The notes under the pieces were generated by a model, which had not been told where the DNA came from, did no database searches, and saw only the letters and a list, made by a program, of their open reading frames with translations. A DNA stretch of 18,202 bases, taken from assembly GCA_016872875.1 (NCBI GenBank), contig VGYW01000143.1, positions 1-18,202 of the forward strand. The letters are read 5' to 3'. This DNA is from Planctomycetota bacterium (GTDB taxonomy: Bacteria; Planctomycetota; PUPC01; DSUN01). The translations under genes and the position numbers were made by a program. Below are positions 6,779 to 13,935 of this stretch, one piece after another (the stretch's first letter is position 1; every line of letters starts with the position of its first letter).

Positions 6779-7951
6779 CTACCGGCGCTCAACGAGGAAG
6801 AGCTGCTCGGTCACGTGGATGCTGCGGTTCCGAAGGTTCCTGCTCCCCCGGAAGGTGTTATAGCGGGTCTCGATGACCTGGACCGAGCCAACCTCCGCCA
6901 GGAGTTGCCGCATTGCGTCAGGGCGGATGAACCCTTCGTCGTTGAAGGACAGGAGAATGAACTTGGCGTCCACGGCCTCAAGAAGGTCCTTCAGGGCGGG
7001 TAGGCACCGCGAACGGATATTGTAGTCCGACCTTCGCCAGTCGTCTGGGATGCCGGATACATGGCTGATGTGCAGGGGCCTCCTGTAGTGAACCAGCAGG
7101 TTCAACATGAAGTAGTTGGACCCGTAAGGGTGTTGGTTGTACGGCGGATCGAAGTAGGCGAGATCAAGATCACGGATCTCGCGCACCGCGGCGTTAGCGT
7201 CTTGCTGGGAGACCCGAACGTCACACTCAAAGCGGCTCAGGACAGGCACCTCCAGCCGAATCTCTCCCATTATCCGTTTCAGCGCATCGGAGTTGCTTCC
7301 CCCAAACCGGCCAATCTTGGTATGGCGGTCCTTATAGAAACCCTTGAACACCCCCGCCGTGTTCGCGTGGACCGACGCTTCGCTAAGGATTGGAGCAAGG
7401 ACCATGTCTCGCAGTCCCGGCTCCGCGGACTCCAGGAGTCTCCGATAGTTGTCAAGGCGTCGGGCGTTTCGACGGGTGTAGAACACTCGGTCCTGCTTGG
7501 TGATGTGGTTATCGTCGCGGGGTGCGTACAGCTCCTCTATGAAACCTGGCGGGAACTCATCGTCATCAACTCGCCTGTTGAGGTCTTCTACCACCTCACA
7601 AAGAGCCGGCAAGTCCACTTCGCCGCGGTTGCGGAGATAGCAACGTGCAGTGACCGTTGCGAAGTCCTCAATGTCGTTGCTGACAAGATACGTCGCGTGG
7701 GCCTTGAAGTAACGTGATACCACGCCTGACCCTGAGAATGCGTCGAGGACCCGAAGCCGATCCTTACCAAGCCGTCGCTTCACCAGAGTGACGGCATCGT
7801 TGATTGTGCCTAGCAACGAGCGCTTGTTACCTATGCACGTGATCAACTGCCTGGAAAGGAACTCCGGGTCCTCACCCACCGGGTGGTCAATCCAGAGGGT
7901 CAACTGGGTGGCGGATGGGGCCAGCACGTTCGGTCTTTCAGTGGCTGCCAC
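6779..7951 (-). CDS. N6-adenine DNA methyltransferase, D12 class
   Basis: The 390-aa protein begins at GTG 7951, with AGGAGA upstream; the ATG at 7956 is out of frame. Motif X (ITCIGNKRSLLG, about 37-48) precedes the SAM-binding motif LDAFSGSGVVS (about 69-79) and the catalytic DPPYNQHPYGSNYF (about 268-281). That order, X-I-IV, is typical of alpha-class MethyltransfD12 (PF02086) enzymes, which methylate adenine N6. A long region between motifs I and IV should hold the target recognition domain. It is presumably the protective partner of the endonuclease that follows. EcoRI's own methylase and the RsrI methylase belong to other classes by established knowledge, so the pairing is unusual. The antitoxin-like gene lies 29 bp upstream. 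Confidence 0.93.
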   Translation of the reverse strand: MAATERPNVLAPSATQLTLWIDHPVGEDPEFLSRQLITCIGNKRSLLGTINDAVTLVKRRLGKDRLRVLDAFSGSGVVSRYFKAHATYLVSNDIEDFATVTARCYLRNRGEVDLPALCEVVEDLNRRVDDDEFPPGFIEELYAPRDDNHITKQDRVFYTRRNARRLDNYRRLLESAEPGLRDMVLAPILSEASVHANTAGVFKGFYKDRHTKIGRFGGSNSDALKRIMGEIRLEVPVLSRFECDVRVSQQDANAAVREIRDLDLAYFDPPYNQHPYGSNYFMLNLLVHYRRPLHISHVSGIPDDWRRSDYNIRSRCLPALKDLLEAVDAKFILLSFNDEGFIRPDAMRQLLAEVGSVQVIETRYNTFRGSRNLRNRSIHVTEQLFLVERR

Positions 7952-7980
7952 AACATTCTCCTGGCGCTCCTCCCCGCGCC

Positions 7981-8193
7981 TCAGGCATTGTGAATCCGGG
8001 GCACGCCTTGCACGATTCCGTATCTCTCCCTCACTTCATGAACATCCCTAGTCCGGCCCTCGCGGCTGTCGGCGAGGCCATTATCGATGACCTCGCGCAC
8101 GTAAATCTCGTGGATCAGATCATCCCAGGTCGCGCCCTCGGGCATCCTGTCAACGACGCTGTGTGCCTCGTCCTTGTTGAGCGTTGTTGACAT
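7981..8193 (-). CDS. Small antitoxin-like protein (first gene of the R-M operon)
   Basis: This is a 70-aa protein from ATG 8193, chosen because GGAGG lies six bases upstream; the longer GTG-initiated frame adds 13 residues with no support. The core EGATWDDLIHEIYVREVID, followed by GLADSREGRTRDVHEVRERYG, resembles small antitoxin-like proteins usually found beside RelE/ParE-type toxins. I assign this from memory of the family, not from a search. No toxin gene is present on either side. Instead the methyltransferase begins 29 bp downstream. It is not a classical HTH controller (C) protein, yet it occupies the place where a C gene often sits. It could be an orphan antitoxin or a regulator of the R-M operon. 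Confidence 0.7.
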   Translation of the reverse strand: MSTTLNKDEAHSVVDRMPEGATWDDLIHEIYVREVIDNGLADSREGRTRDVHEVRERYGIVQGVPRIHNA

Positions 8194-8222
8194 GTCTCGC
8201 CTCCAGTGTATATCCCCACGCA

Positions 8223-8251
8223 AGGATACCATGCGAAGGAGCGGGAATCAA
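8223..8251 (-). promoter_or_regulatory. Probable promoter of the R-M operon
   Basis: On the minus strand TTGATT (8251-8246) and TATCCT (8228-8223) are exactly 17 bp apart, with 4-5/6 matches to each consensus box. The predicted transcript starts about 25 bases before the small antitoxin-like gene, which is followed closely by the methyltransferase and the endonuclease. Confidence 0.5.
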
Positions 8252-8275
8252 CTGGTGGAAACGCAGGTCAGGCGC

Positions 8276-8413
8276 CACAGCCAAGGACCTCCATGGGGAT
8301 GCCGCCATGCCGTCCGGCGAGCCGCCGCCGCCGGCCACGAGGATGTCGGGCACGACCTTGACGTTCTTCTCGGCGAGAGCGTTGACAGCGTTGACGAGGG
8401 CCGCAGCGACACG
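8276..8413 (-). pseudogene. Remnant of an SPFH/flotillin-like protein C-terminus
   Basis: The minus-strand frame encodes AALVNAVNALAEKNVKVVPD, then ILVAGGGGSPDGMAA. This resembles the C-terminal tail of SPFH-domain (flotillin-like) proteins, in which a helix is followed by a MPDILVSGGGG-DGLAA motif. The upstream part of the frame is repeat-like DNA rich in Gly/Ser/Arg codons, and there is no start codon with a ribosome site. I read it as a 3' fragment left by rearrangement. The assignment rests on a short motif and is tentative. Confidence 0.35.
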
Positions 8414-8721
8414 CGGCTCGCGTGTCCCCCCGCGGGAGCCGACAGGCGAGCCGCCCGTCGCTACGCTCCCTGATGAATCTTCGTTAATGGCCCAGAGGCG
8501 ATTTGGGGCCTGTCTTGTTCGGCGCGCAGGGCGGAGGGCCGAGTCCACAAACGCTTATGAGCGCTACGCTTACGGAGTCGCCGATCCGTCGCCGGGGGCC
8601 AGAGGTGTCAGAGGTCTAAGGGGCCTCCGATCGGGGCTGTACGGGGCATTTACGGCGGTTTTTTCCGGGGCCGGACGCGGCGCTCTAACCGCTTGCCAGG
8701 TATGAACATGCGGCCTCGATC
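8414..8721. other. Intergenic DNA without a convincing gene
   Basis: This follows the SPFH-like remnant and precedes the 3' end of the histidine kinase gene. It contains GC-rich repeat-like sequence around 8414-8470 (CGGGAGCCGACAGGCGAGCC) and a T6 run at 8659-8664. The open frames have no recognisable product or ribosome site. No strong terminator stem was found. Confidence 0.5.
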
Positions 8722-9903
8722 TCACTGCGGCGGCCGCGGCAGCTTCAGGCGGAAGGTGGTTCCCTGGGCCTCGGAGGTGGCGAAGGAGAGGCTCCCGCCC
8801 AGGTAGCGCTCGGCGATCAGCCGCGCGCCGTAGGTGCCAAGCCCGCGCCCCCGCCGACCCTTGGTGGTGAAGTAGCGGACGAAGACCTGCATGGCCACCT
8901 CCGCCGGCATGGCCGCGGCGTTCCAGACCTCGAAGACCACGCTGTCGTCTTCCGTGAAGCACCGCACGCGCACCTCGCCCCCAGGCGCCGTCCCCTCGAA
9001 GGCGTTCTTCACCAGGTTGGTCAACGCTCGCGTGAGCAGTACCGAGTCGGTGTAGAGCATCAGGCCGTCGCCCTCGCAATCGAAGACCAGCCTCTTGCCC
9101 GTCGAGCACTGCTGGTGTGCGAAGAGGTGCTCGAGGGCCTCGCGGACCTCCGACGGGCTGAGGAACACCTTCCGGACCGGGAAGCGGCCGGTCTCGAGGT
9201 CGGCCAGGTCGCGCTGCTCGGCGATCTCGGCGACGAGGCGCCGGGCGATGTCCTTGGCGTCGCGGATGAGTCCCTCGCGCTCGGCTCCCTGGCACCGGGC
9301 AAGAAGCCCCACGGTGCCCTGGAGGGCTGTGGCGGTGTTCATCAGGTCGTGGAGGAACACCGCCTCGAGTGCCTCGCGGCGCTTCAGGTCGCGGATGTCC
9401 TGGAGCGAGATGGCGAGGAGCTGCTCGCCGCCCATGGCGATGGGCGCGGCGCGCACGCGGAACTCGAAGGGCTCCTGGCGCTCGCCCACGGTGGCCGTGA
9501 GGAGGCACTCCGTCTCGACGGGGGCGTTCTCCTTCTGGCTGGCCACGATGGCGACGGCGGCGCCGCACGACCGGCAGAAGACCCCCGTGCCGCAGCCGCC
9601 GCCGGGGTTGTCGGCCGCGTGGATGCAGTGGAGTGCCTCGCCTGGGCGCATGCCCAGGAGCATCTCGGGCCGCTCGCAGCCCAGGAAGCGTAGCAGGTCG
9701 TCATTGAGCGCCACGATCTGCCGCTCGCGGTTCAAGATCATCAGGATGCCGCCCACGCCGCCGAGGGCGGCCATCGTCGGGCTCGCATTCACCGCCGCGG
9801 CCGCCGCGGCCACGGCATCGGGGCTGGCCCGTTCCGCCGGCGCAAAGCACGTCCTCAGGCCAGCGCTCCGCGTGTGGTCCCGGTCTGAAGCCTGCTGAGC
9901 CAT
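8722..9903 (-). CDS. PAS-domain sensor histidine kinase (orphan)
   Basis: The 393-aa protein begins at ATG 9903, with GGAGG nine bases upstream; a GTG ten codons earlier is less likely. A PAS-like domain (about residues 45-175) carries four cysteines near 93, 104, 110 and 113 (HCIHAADNP, CGTGVFCRSCGA). The phospho-acceptor motif FLHDLMNTATAL has His185. The ATPase domain has an N box (NLVKNAFEG, Asn299) and a G box (GRRGRGLGTYGARL, about 347-360). The expected D-box Asp is replaced in FEVWNAAAMP. There is no membrane segment, so it is probably a cytosolic sensor. The cysteine cluster suggests sensing of redox state, a metal or a cofactor, which is inference. No response regulator is adjacent. 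Confidence 0.9.
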   Translation of the reverse strand: MAQQASDRDHTRSAGLRTCFAPAERASPDAVAAAAAAVNASPTMAALGGVGGILMILNRERQIVALNDDLLRFLGCERPEMLLGMRPGEALHCIHAADNPGGGCGTGVFCRSCGAAVAIVASQKENAPVETECLLTATVGERQEPFEFRVRAAPIAMGGEQLLAISLQDIRDLKRREALEAVFLHDLMNTATALQGTVGLLARCQGAEREGLIRDAKDIARRLVAEIAEQRDLADLETGRFPVRKVFLSPSEVREALEHLFAHQQCSTGKRLVFDCEGDGLMLYTDSVLLTRALTNLVKNAFEGTAPGGEVRVRCFTEDDSVVFEVWNAAAMPAEVAMQVFVRYFTTKGRRGRGLGTYGARLIAERYLGGSLSFATSEAQGTTFRLKLPRPPQ

Positions 9904-9938
9904 CGGGGCGAACCTCCAGTGCAGACTGCGCACCCACC

Positions 9939-9966
9939 ATTATAGCCCGAAGCCCGTCCATAGCAA
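9939..9966 (-). promoter_or_regulatory. Promoter of the histidine kinase gene
   Basis: A perfect TATAAT (minus strand, 9944-9939) stands 16 bp from TTGCTA (9966-9961, 4/6 match). The chosen ATG is about 35 bp downstream of the -10 box. The GTG at 9933 would lie too near the transcription start, which supports the later ATG. Confidence 0.65.
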
Positions 9967-10078
9967 GGCCGCCTGCGTGAAGGCCAGTCGCAGGGCCTGC
10001 GCGAGCGGCCAAAAGCATCAGGCGGGACGTGACCGAGCGGATGCCTTTCGCAATGCCCGATCCAGAGACAATGTGGGA

Positions 10079-10107
10079 TTGACAAACCCACGCGGGCATG
10101 GTAGTAT
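10079..10107 (+). promoter_or_regulatory. Promoter of the tRNA-Ser gene
   Basis: TTGACA (10079-10084) is followed after 17 bp by TAGTAT (10102-10107). Transcription would start about 8 bases before the tRNA 5' end at 10122. It is a well-spaced sigma-70-like promoter in the correct orientation. Confidence 0.6.
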
Positions 10108-10121
10108 ACACCCGTAGCCAC

Positions 10122-10214
10122 GGAGAGGTGCCTGAGCGGCTTAAAGGAGCGGATTGCTAATCCGTTGAAGGGGGTAAACCTCTTCCGAGGGTTCGAATCC
10201 CTCCCTCTCCGCCA
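10122..10214 (+). tRNA. tRNA-Ser (anticodon GCU)
   Basis: The acceptor stem GGAGAGG (10122-10128) pairs with CCTCTCC (10204-10210), followed by discriminator G and an encoded CCA (10212-10214). The D arm contains GCCTGAGCGGC. The anticodon arm CGGATT-GCT-AATCCG places GCT at 10156-10158, reading AGC/AGU serine codons. A long variable arm follows, as in class II tRNAs, and the T arm holds GGTTCGAATCC. The integrase gene on the other strand ends inside this gene, which marks the tRNA as the attachment site of an integrative element. Confidence 0.97.
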
Positions 10215-11481
10215 AATCGCCTATTCTCGCCCTTCCGGGCACATCGCCCGCTGATTCTGCGAAATCGCCTTCCCCTCGATCGTCGTGACTATCAGTGCCA
10301 CCAGAAGCCAGGCTGTAGCATTCATGCGCTGCCTCAGATGCTACACGCTCCGGGACGCGCGCGCCGTCGCTCGGGGCCGCCAGAGCCGGCACCATCGTCA
10401 AGGCCGTGGCCTTGTCCGCCATGTCAACGTGGGCGTAGCGGCCGAGGGTGAGGACGGGCGTTGAATGCCGGGCGAGCTCTTGGCAGAGCTTGACGTTGAT
10501 TCCGCTCCGCACGAGTCGGGAGATGTAGCTGTGCCGCAACGAATGGAAGTCGGCCACGCCCTCTGGCGTCTTGGCCGGGACCCCCGCCGCCTCAAGGTCG
10601 GTTTTGACCATCTCCGCCGCACGGTGCAGGTTGCCGAAGACGGGGACGCCCGCCGCCTTGCCGATGAGCCACGGCCAGAGGACTTCGGCCAGGCCACGGG
10701 GCAGGGGTTGCACGTCGCGCCGCCGGTGCTTGCTGTAGCCCGCCTCTACCGTCACGGTCGGCGGGTCTGAGTCCAGGGCAAAGCTCTGTGGCGTCAAGCT
10801 GGCAAGCTCCCCGGCGCGGAAGCCCGTCCCCACGGCCAGGGCGTAGAGGACGGCCCTGTCGGGGCCGGCCATACCCAGCACGGGGCCGCCTTCGTGGGCC
10901 ACGTGCAGGAGGGCCGACAACTCTGCGTCGCTCAGCGCCCGCCGGACGAGTCGCCGGTCCTCTTCGACGTTGTAGCCCTTGACGCCCGCCAGGGCGTGAG
11001 TCCGCGTCCGCCCGTTCCGCCAGAGCCAGGCCGAGAAGTGTTTGATGGAGGCGAGGTGGGCGTTCGCCGTCCGATGCGATAGCCCCTTCTCTGCGATCAT
11101 CGCTCCGATGGCGCGCTGGACGCCCGAGGCCGTGAGGTCGCTCAGGCGTTGGGCGCCCGTGGCGTCGAGGACGCGCCGCACGTGGGCTTCCGTGTGGCCG
11201 ACGTGCTTGGCCGTCGCCCCGCTTGCCAGGAGCGTCGCCACGAAGTCCTTGACGTGCTCCCCCAGCGGCTTGGCTTCCTCGGCGGCCAAGCGCTCGGCCA
11301 AGGGGTCAACGATGCCCTTCCGCCTCAGCAACGCATCCGTCTCCAACTTCCGCCCCAGGGCTTTGGCGGCTTCGAGGTCGTTCCCGGCGTAGACCCGCCG
11401 GCGCAGGCCGGGCCGCTCAGTGTACTCTACGATGTAGCCGCCCTTCCCCTTCCGCCCGCCCTTCTTGAAGATGGAAGCCAC
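10141..11481 (-). CDS. Tyrosine recombinase (integrase)
   Basis: The 446-aa protein starts at GTG 11481, six bases after a GGAAAGGGGG site and two bases after the upstream HTH gene's stop, so the two genes are probably translationally coupled. After a basic N-terminal region (SIFKKGGRKGKGGY) and a SAM-like core-binding domain come the catalytic residues: Arg222 (GTGFRAGEL), Lys251 (YSKHRR), His313-x-x-Arg316 (HSLRHSY), His339 (ELARHS) and the nucleophile Tyr349 (LGRYAHV). All are present, so it should be active in integration and excision at the tRNA-Ser site. The last 22 or so residues (REGFEPSEEVYPLQ...) are encoded by the tRNA gene read on the opposite strand; the stop TAA is the complement of the tRNA D-loop. 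The C-terminal tail would therefore change on excision. Confidence 0.95.
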   Translation of the reverse strand: MASIFKKGGRKGKGGYIVEYTERPGLRRRVYAGNDLEAAKALGRKLETDALLRRKGIVDPLAERLAAEEAKPLGEHVKDFVATLLASGATAKHVGHTEAHVRRVLDATGAQRLSDLTASGVQRAIGAMIAEKGLSHRTANAHLASIKHFSAWLWRNGRTRTHALAGVKGYNVEEDRRLVRRALSDAELSALLHVAHEGGPVLGMAGPDRAVLYALAVGTGFRAGELASLTPQSFALDSDPPTVTVEAGYSKHRRRDVQPLPRGLAEVLWPWLIGKAAGVPVFGNLHRAAEMVKTDLEAAGVPAKTPEGVADFHSLRHSYISRLVRSGINVKLCQELARHSTPVLTLGRYAHVDMADKATALTMVPALAAPSDGARVPERVASEAAHECYSLASGGTDSHDDRGEGDFAESAGDVPGRARIGDLAEREGFEPSEEVYPLQRISNPLL

Positions 11482-11483
11482 GG

Positions 11484-11711
11484 TCAACCCCCTTTCCTTT
11501 GGCGGCCTCGGGGCCGCACGACCTTGATCCCGAAGTGGCGGGCCAGGGCGTCCGCGTTGTCGAGGCGCAGAGACCCTTTGCCCGCCAGGAACCGCGAGAG
11601 GCACGGCTGAGGAACCCCCGTCGCCCGCCCCACGCCCCGCAAGGACTCGCAGTCCCGAAGGGCCTCAAGGAGGAGTTCCGTCATCATCGGTTCGGCTTGC
11701 TTCTTGCTCAT
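11484..11711 (-). CDS. Small Cro/XRE-type HTH protein
   Basis: This is a 75-aa protein from ATG 11711; an alternative GTG six codons upstream lies within the promoter. The segment CESLRGVGRATGVPQPCLSR, followed by FLAGKGSLRLDNADALARHF, is a classic Cro/C1-type helix-turn-helix of the kind found in phage and element regulators. The basic tail RPRGRQRKGG could add DNA contacts. Its stop is two bases before the integrase start codon, so it probably controls and is co-translated with the integrase. A weak GAAAGA precedes the ATG, and the mRNA may be leaderless or nearly so. Confidence 0.82.
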   Translation of the reverse strand: MSKKQAEPMMTELLLEALRDCESLRGVGRATGVPQPCLSRFLAGKGSLRLDNADALARHFGIKVVRPRGRQRKGG

Positions 11712-11719
11712 GATATATC

Positions 11720-11748
11720 TTTCTATCACAAGTTCCCCCGCTTGTCAA
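11720..11748 (-). promoter_or_regulatory. Probable promoter of the HTH-integrase pair
   Basis: On the minus strand TTGACA (11748-11743) is separated by 17 bp from TAGAAA (11725-11720, 4/6 match). The -35 box overlaps the stop codon of the DUF3102 gene. The predicted transcription start would fall at or just before the HTH gene's ATG, leaving almost no leader. Confidence 0.45.
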
Positions 11749-12656
11749 GTCGAAATCTGCGCGGGCGCGTTCCTGAGTCTGGCGGCAACCCGCTCAAGGT
11801 CCGTTTCCCCTCTGTCCCACAGCGTCACCACGTCGTCAACTAGGGCGCTGGCCGCTTCGTAGGCCGGTAGGACGTTCTGCTTGGGGGCTTCTTCCAACGT
11901 GCGCTTGGCCGTTGCTACCTTGACGGGTATGTCGGCCAGGTAGCCGAGATCGTCAGGGTACTGACTCGCCAAGTCCGCGAGCCAGGACGCCAAGGCCCCT
12001 TCGTTGAAATGCTGGTGCAACTGGCCGACTACCTCGTCAATGGACTTGAACCACCTGCCCAGGCGTCGCTCGCACCTGAGCACCACCTCCGCACACAGGA
12101 AGCAAAGCCGGCGCGCCTTGTCGCGCATGCGCAAGACGCGGGCAATGTCGCCCGACCTGGAAGCCGACTCTAACTCCTCATGCAACGCTGCGGACCAGGC
12201 ATGGCGCAGGTCGCGGATTCCAGACCTTTCGGGGGGCGGCGCCCCGTTCTTGTCGGCCTCGATCTCCCGTTCAAGCAGGTAGACCAGCGCGTCCGCAAGA
12301 TTGTCGAAGTCCGGGGCCGCCAAATGCGTCATGCTGTCGCTTCCGGCCGGGTGGTACTCTAGCAGCCGTCCGCCGCCCTCGCAGGCCGTCGCAAACCCCA
12401 TGAACCGCTGGGCCGTCCGCATGGAGAACCAGACGTTCTCCCGAACCCAGTCACCGAAGTGCCCGTGGCCGACCTTCGCCTTGGCCCACAACAGCGCCTT
12501 CCCGAGCAGGTAGGCGTGTTCCGCCAGGTTCCGGCCCAACCGGTTGATCAACGTGGCCGCCTCTGGCAGCGAAGCCGGCTCAACGAAGGCCGGCAGCCCG
12601 GCCCCCGTGGGCTTGCCCTCGGCGACCTCGGCCACCACAACAGCGTTCTCGCTCAT
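11745..12656 (-). CDS. DUF3102-domain protein
   Basis: The 303-aa protein starts at ATG 12656 behind GGGAAGGAG. Residues about 35-92 fit the DUF3102 pattern found in phage and mobile-element proteins: a helical stretch (LINRLGRNLAEHAYLLGKAL), then HGHFGDWVREN and SMRTAQRFMGFA, where a short helix-turn-helix-like segment lies. The rest is helical and rich in Leu, Arg and Glu, with cysteines in RRLCFLCAEVVLRCERRLG, and gives no further domain I recognise. DUF3102 proteins often accompany replication or partition genes, and their role is not established. It lies about 40 bp downstream of the primase gene in the element operon. Confidence 0.75.
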   Translation of the reverse strand: MSENAVVVAEVAEGKPTGAGLPAFVEPASLPEAATLINRLGRNLAEHAYLLGKALLWAKAKVGHGHFGDWVRENVWFSMRTAQRFMGFATACEGGGRLLEYHPAGSDSMTHLAAPDFDNLADALVYLLEREIEADKNGAPPPERSGIRDLRHAWSAALHEELESASRSGDIARVLRMRDKARRLCFLCAEVVLRCERRLGRWFKSIDEVVGQLHQHFNEGALASWLADLASQYPDDLGYLADIPVKVATAKRTLEEAPKQNVLPAYEAASALVDDVVTLWDRGETDLERVAARLRNAPAQIST

Positions 12657-12696
12657 GGCTTGCTCCTTCCCCCCCGTGCAGTGAAATCAGCGGCGC

Positions 12697-13935
12697 CTAC
12701 GCAGTCCCCCCATCGTCTGCCACACGGTAACGACTCGCCCGCTTCTCTGGCTTGTCTGGCGCCCCGTGGAAGCCGCCGTGCTCGACCTCCTTGAGGAAGC
12801 CGAGTTCCACCAGGCGCCTCAAGAACCTGGAGGCCCGCACGTAGTCTTCCATGCCCAGCAGCCGGGCAGCGTCGCGGCAGCCCAGGATGAAGGGCGACTC
12901 GCCCATCTTCCTCTGCAACCCAACGCAGATGCGGGCCAGCAGCGAAAGCCTCGGCGTCTGAAACTTGGCAACGGCCGGTGGAACCGGGATGCCCTCGATC
13001 TCGGATAGGATGGTGTCCAACGGGTTCTCTCCTTTCGCCAAACGCGCCTTCGCAGAGGCGTTTCCAAAGTCCTCCCAGGTTGTCTCAAAGTCCTTGCTCC
13101 CAATGAACGGGAGCGCGCGCGAATGCCACTCCTGGACTATGGGCCTCAAGTCGCCAATCGCCCGCCCCCTCAGGCCCCTGATCGCCTTCAACGCCCGAAC
13201 GAACTCGAAGACCTGATCGTTGCGCTCCCCCTCGCGCATGGGCACCGTCTCATCAATCGCGCGCCGCACGGCCGCCGCATCATCCGGGGAGAGGCCGTTC
13301 AAGCCCCAAGCGCAACAGAGACTCTGAGACTCTGAGAGACAGAAGCCGTCCCTCTCTGTCCCTCTCAGTAAGTCTCTGTTGCTCTGTTTCTCTGTACACT
13401 CGGGACCAGGCCCCGGAGTCGTGCGTTTCTCTGTTGCACCCCCCTCCGCCGCCAGGTCAGCCAGACTCACCGTGTGCAGCGCCCCATCGAGGGGAACAAC
13501 CCATTCGTACCGTGGCCCGTCGGGGTGCAACGATGGTGGAGCCACAACGTAGACTCCCTCAGCCCGCAACTCTCCGTCGCCCAGCTTGACGCGGGTCTTC
13601 GCTCCCGGCAGCCGCGCGTAGACGTGCCGGCCCCGCGCCGTGGCCACGGTCGGCAGCGTTTTGGCAAGGTCGGGGTGAGTCGCCGCCCACGCTTCGTATG
13701 CCGACATCGAGTCGAAATCGCGTACCACGAGGTCCCCGCTGATGACGCCGCAGATGATCCCCACGCCGTTCTTCCCGTCCGTGAACCAACGGTCCAGCTC
13801 TGAGGCGTTCGGCAAACGCCTCTGGTAGCCGCCCCACGTCTCCACGGCCGGCTTCTTGGTGCCAGGCCGGATGGGGATCACGGAGAAGCCCAAGCCCAGG
13901 TAGCGGCGCGCGGCGTCGAGGACCGGGTTGCTCAT
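12697..13935 (-). CDS. Primase-polymerase (PrimPol, PF09250-type)
   Basis: This is a 412-aa protein from ATG 13935, overlapping the upstream HTH gene by ATGA. The N-terminal 165 residues are a bifunctional DNA primase/polymerase domain: GFSVIPIRPGTKKP (about 16-29), the metal-binding RDFDS (Asp73, Asp75), RGRHVYARLP (His104) and VAPPSLHPDGPRYEW (about 131-145). After a linker (about 185-208) encoded by repeat-rich DNA there is a helical region. A winged-helix-like C-terminus follows (about 340-405: RDAARLLGMEDYVRASRFLR, LVELGFLKEVEHGG). There is no helicase domain, so the protein would need a host or separate helicase. It probably primes replication of the excised element. It is the strongest evidence that the element can replicate autonomously. 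Confidence 0.9.
   Translation of the reverse strand: MSNPVLDAARRYLGLGFSVIPIRPGTKKPAVETWGGYQRRLPNASELDRWFTDGKNGVGIICGVISGDLVVRDFDSMSAYEAWAATHPDLAKTLPTVATARGRHVYARLPGAKTRVKLGDGELRAEGVYVVAPPSLHPDGPRYEWVVPLDGALHTVSLADLAAEGGATEKRTTPGPGPECTEKQSNRDLLRGTERDGFCLSESQSLCCAWGLNGLSPDDAAAVRRAIDETVPMREGERNDQVFEFVRALKAIRGLRGRAIGDLRPIVQEWHSRALPFIGSKDFETTWEDFGNASAKARLAKGENPLDTILSEIEGIPVPPAVAKFQTPRLSLLARICVGLQRKMGESPFILGCRDAARLLGMEDYVRASRFLRRLVELGFLKEVEHGGFHGAPDKPEKRASRYRVADDGGTA
13312..13382. repeat. 12-bp inverted repeat with CTCTG repeats inside the primase gene
   Basis: GCAACAGAGACT (13312-13323) is the exact reverse complement of AGTCTCTGTTGC (13371-13382). The 47-base loop adds further partly pairing CTGAGA/TCTCAG tracts. 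Just beyond it stand more CTCTGT copies to about 13398. The tract encodes the variable linker of the primase and is less GC-rich than its flanks. It could be an iteron-like origin site or a protein-coding low-complexity tract. Confidence 0.75.

Noticed and set aside
8570..9568. 332-aa Arg/Pro-rich frame overlapping the kinase gene
   Set aside because: It is a shadow of the histidine kinase in another frame, with biased composition and no motifs.
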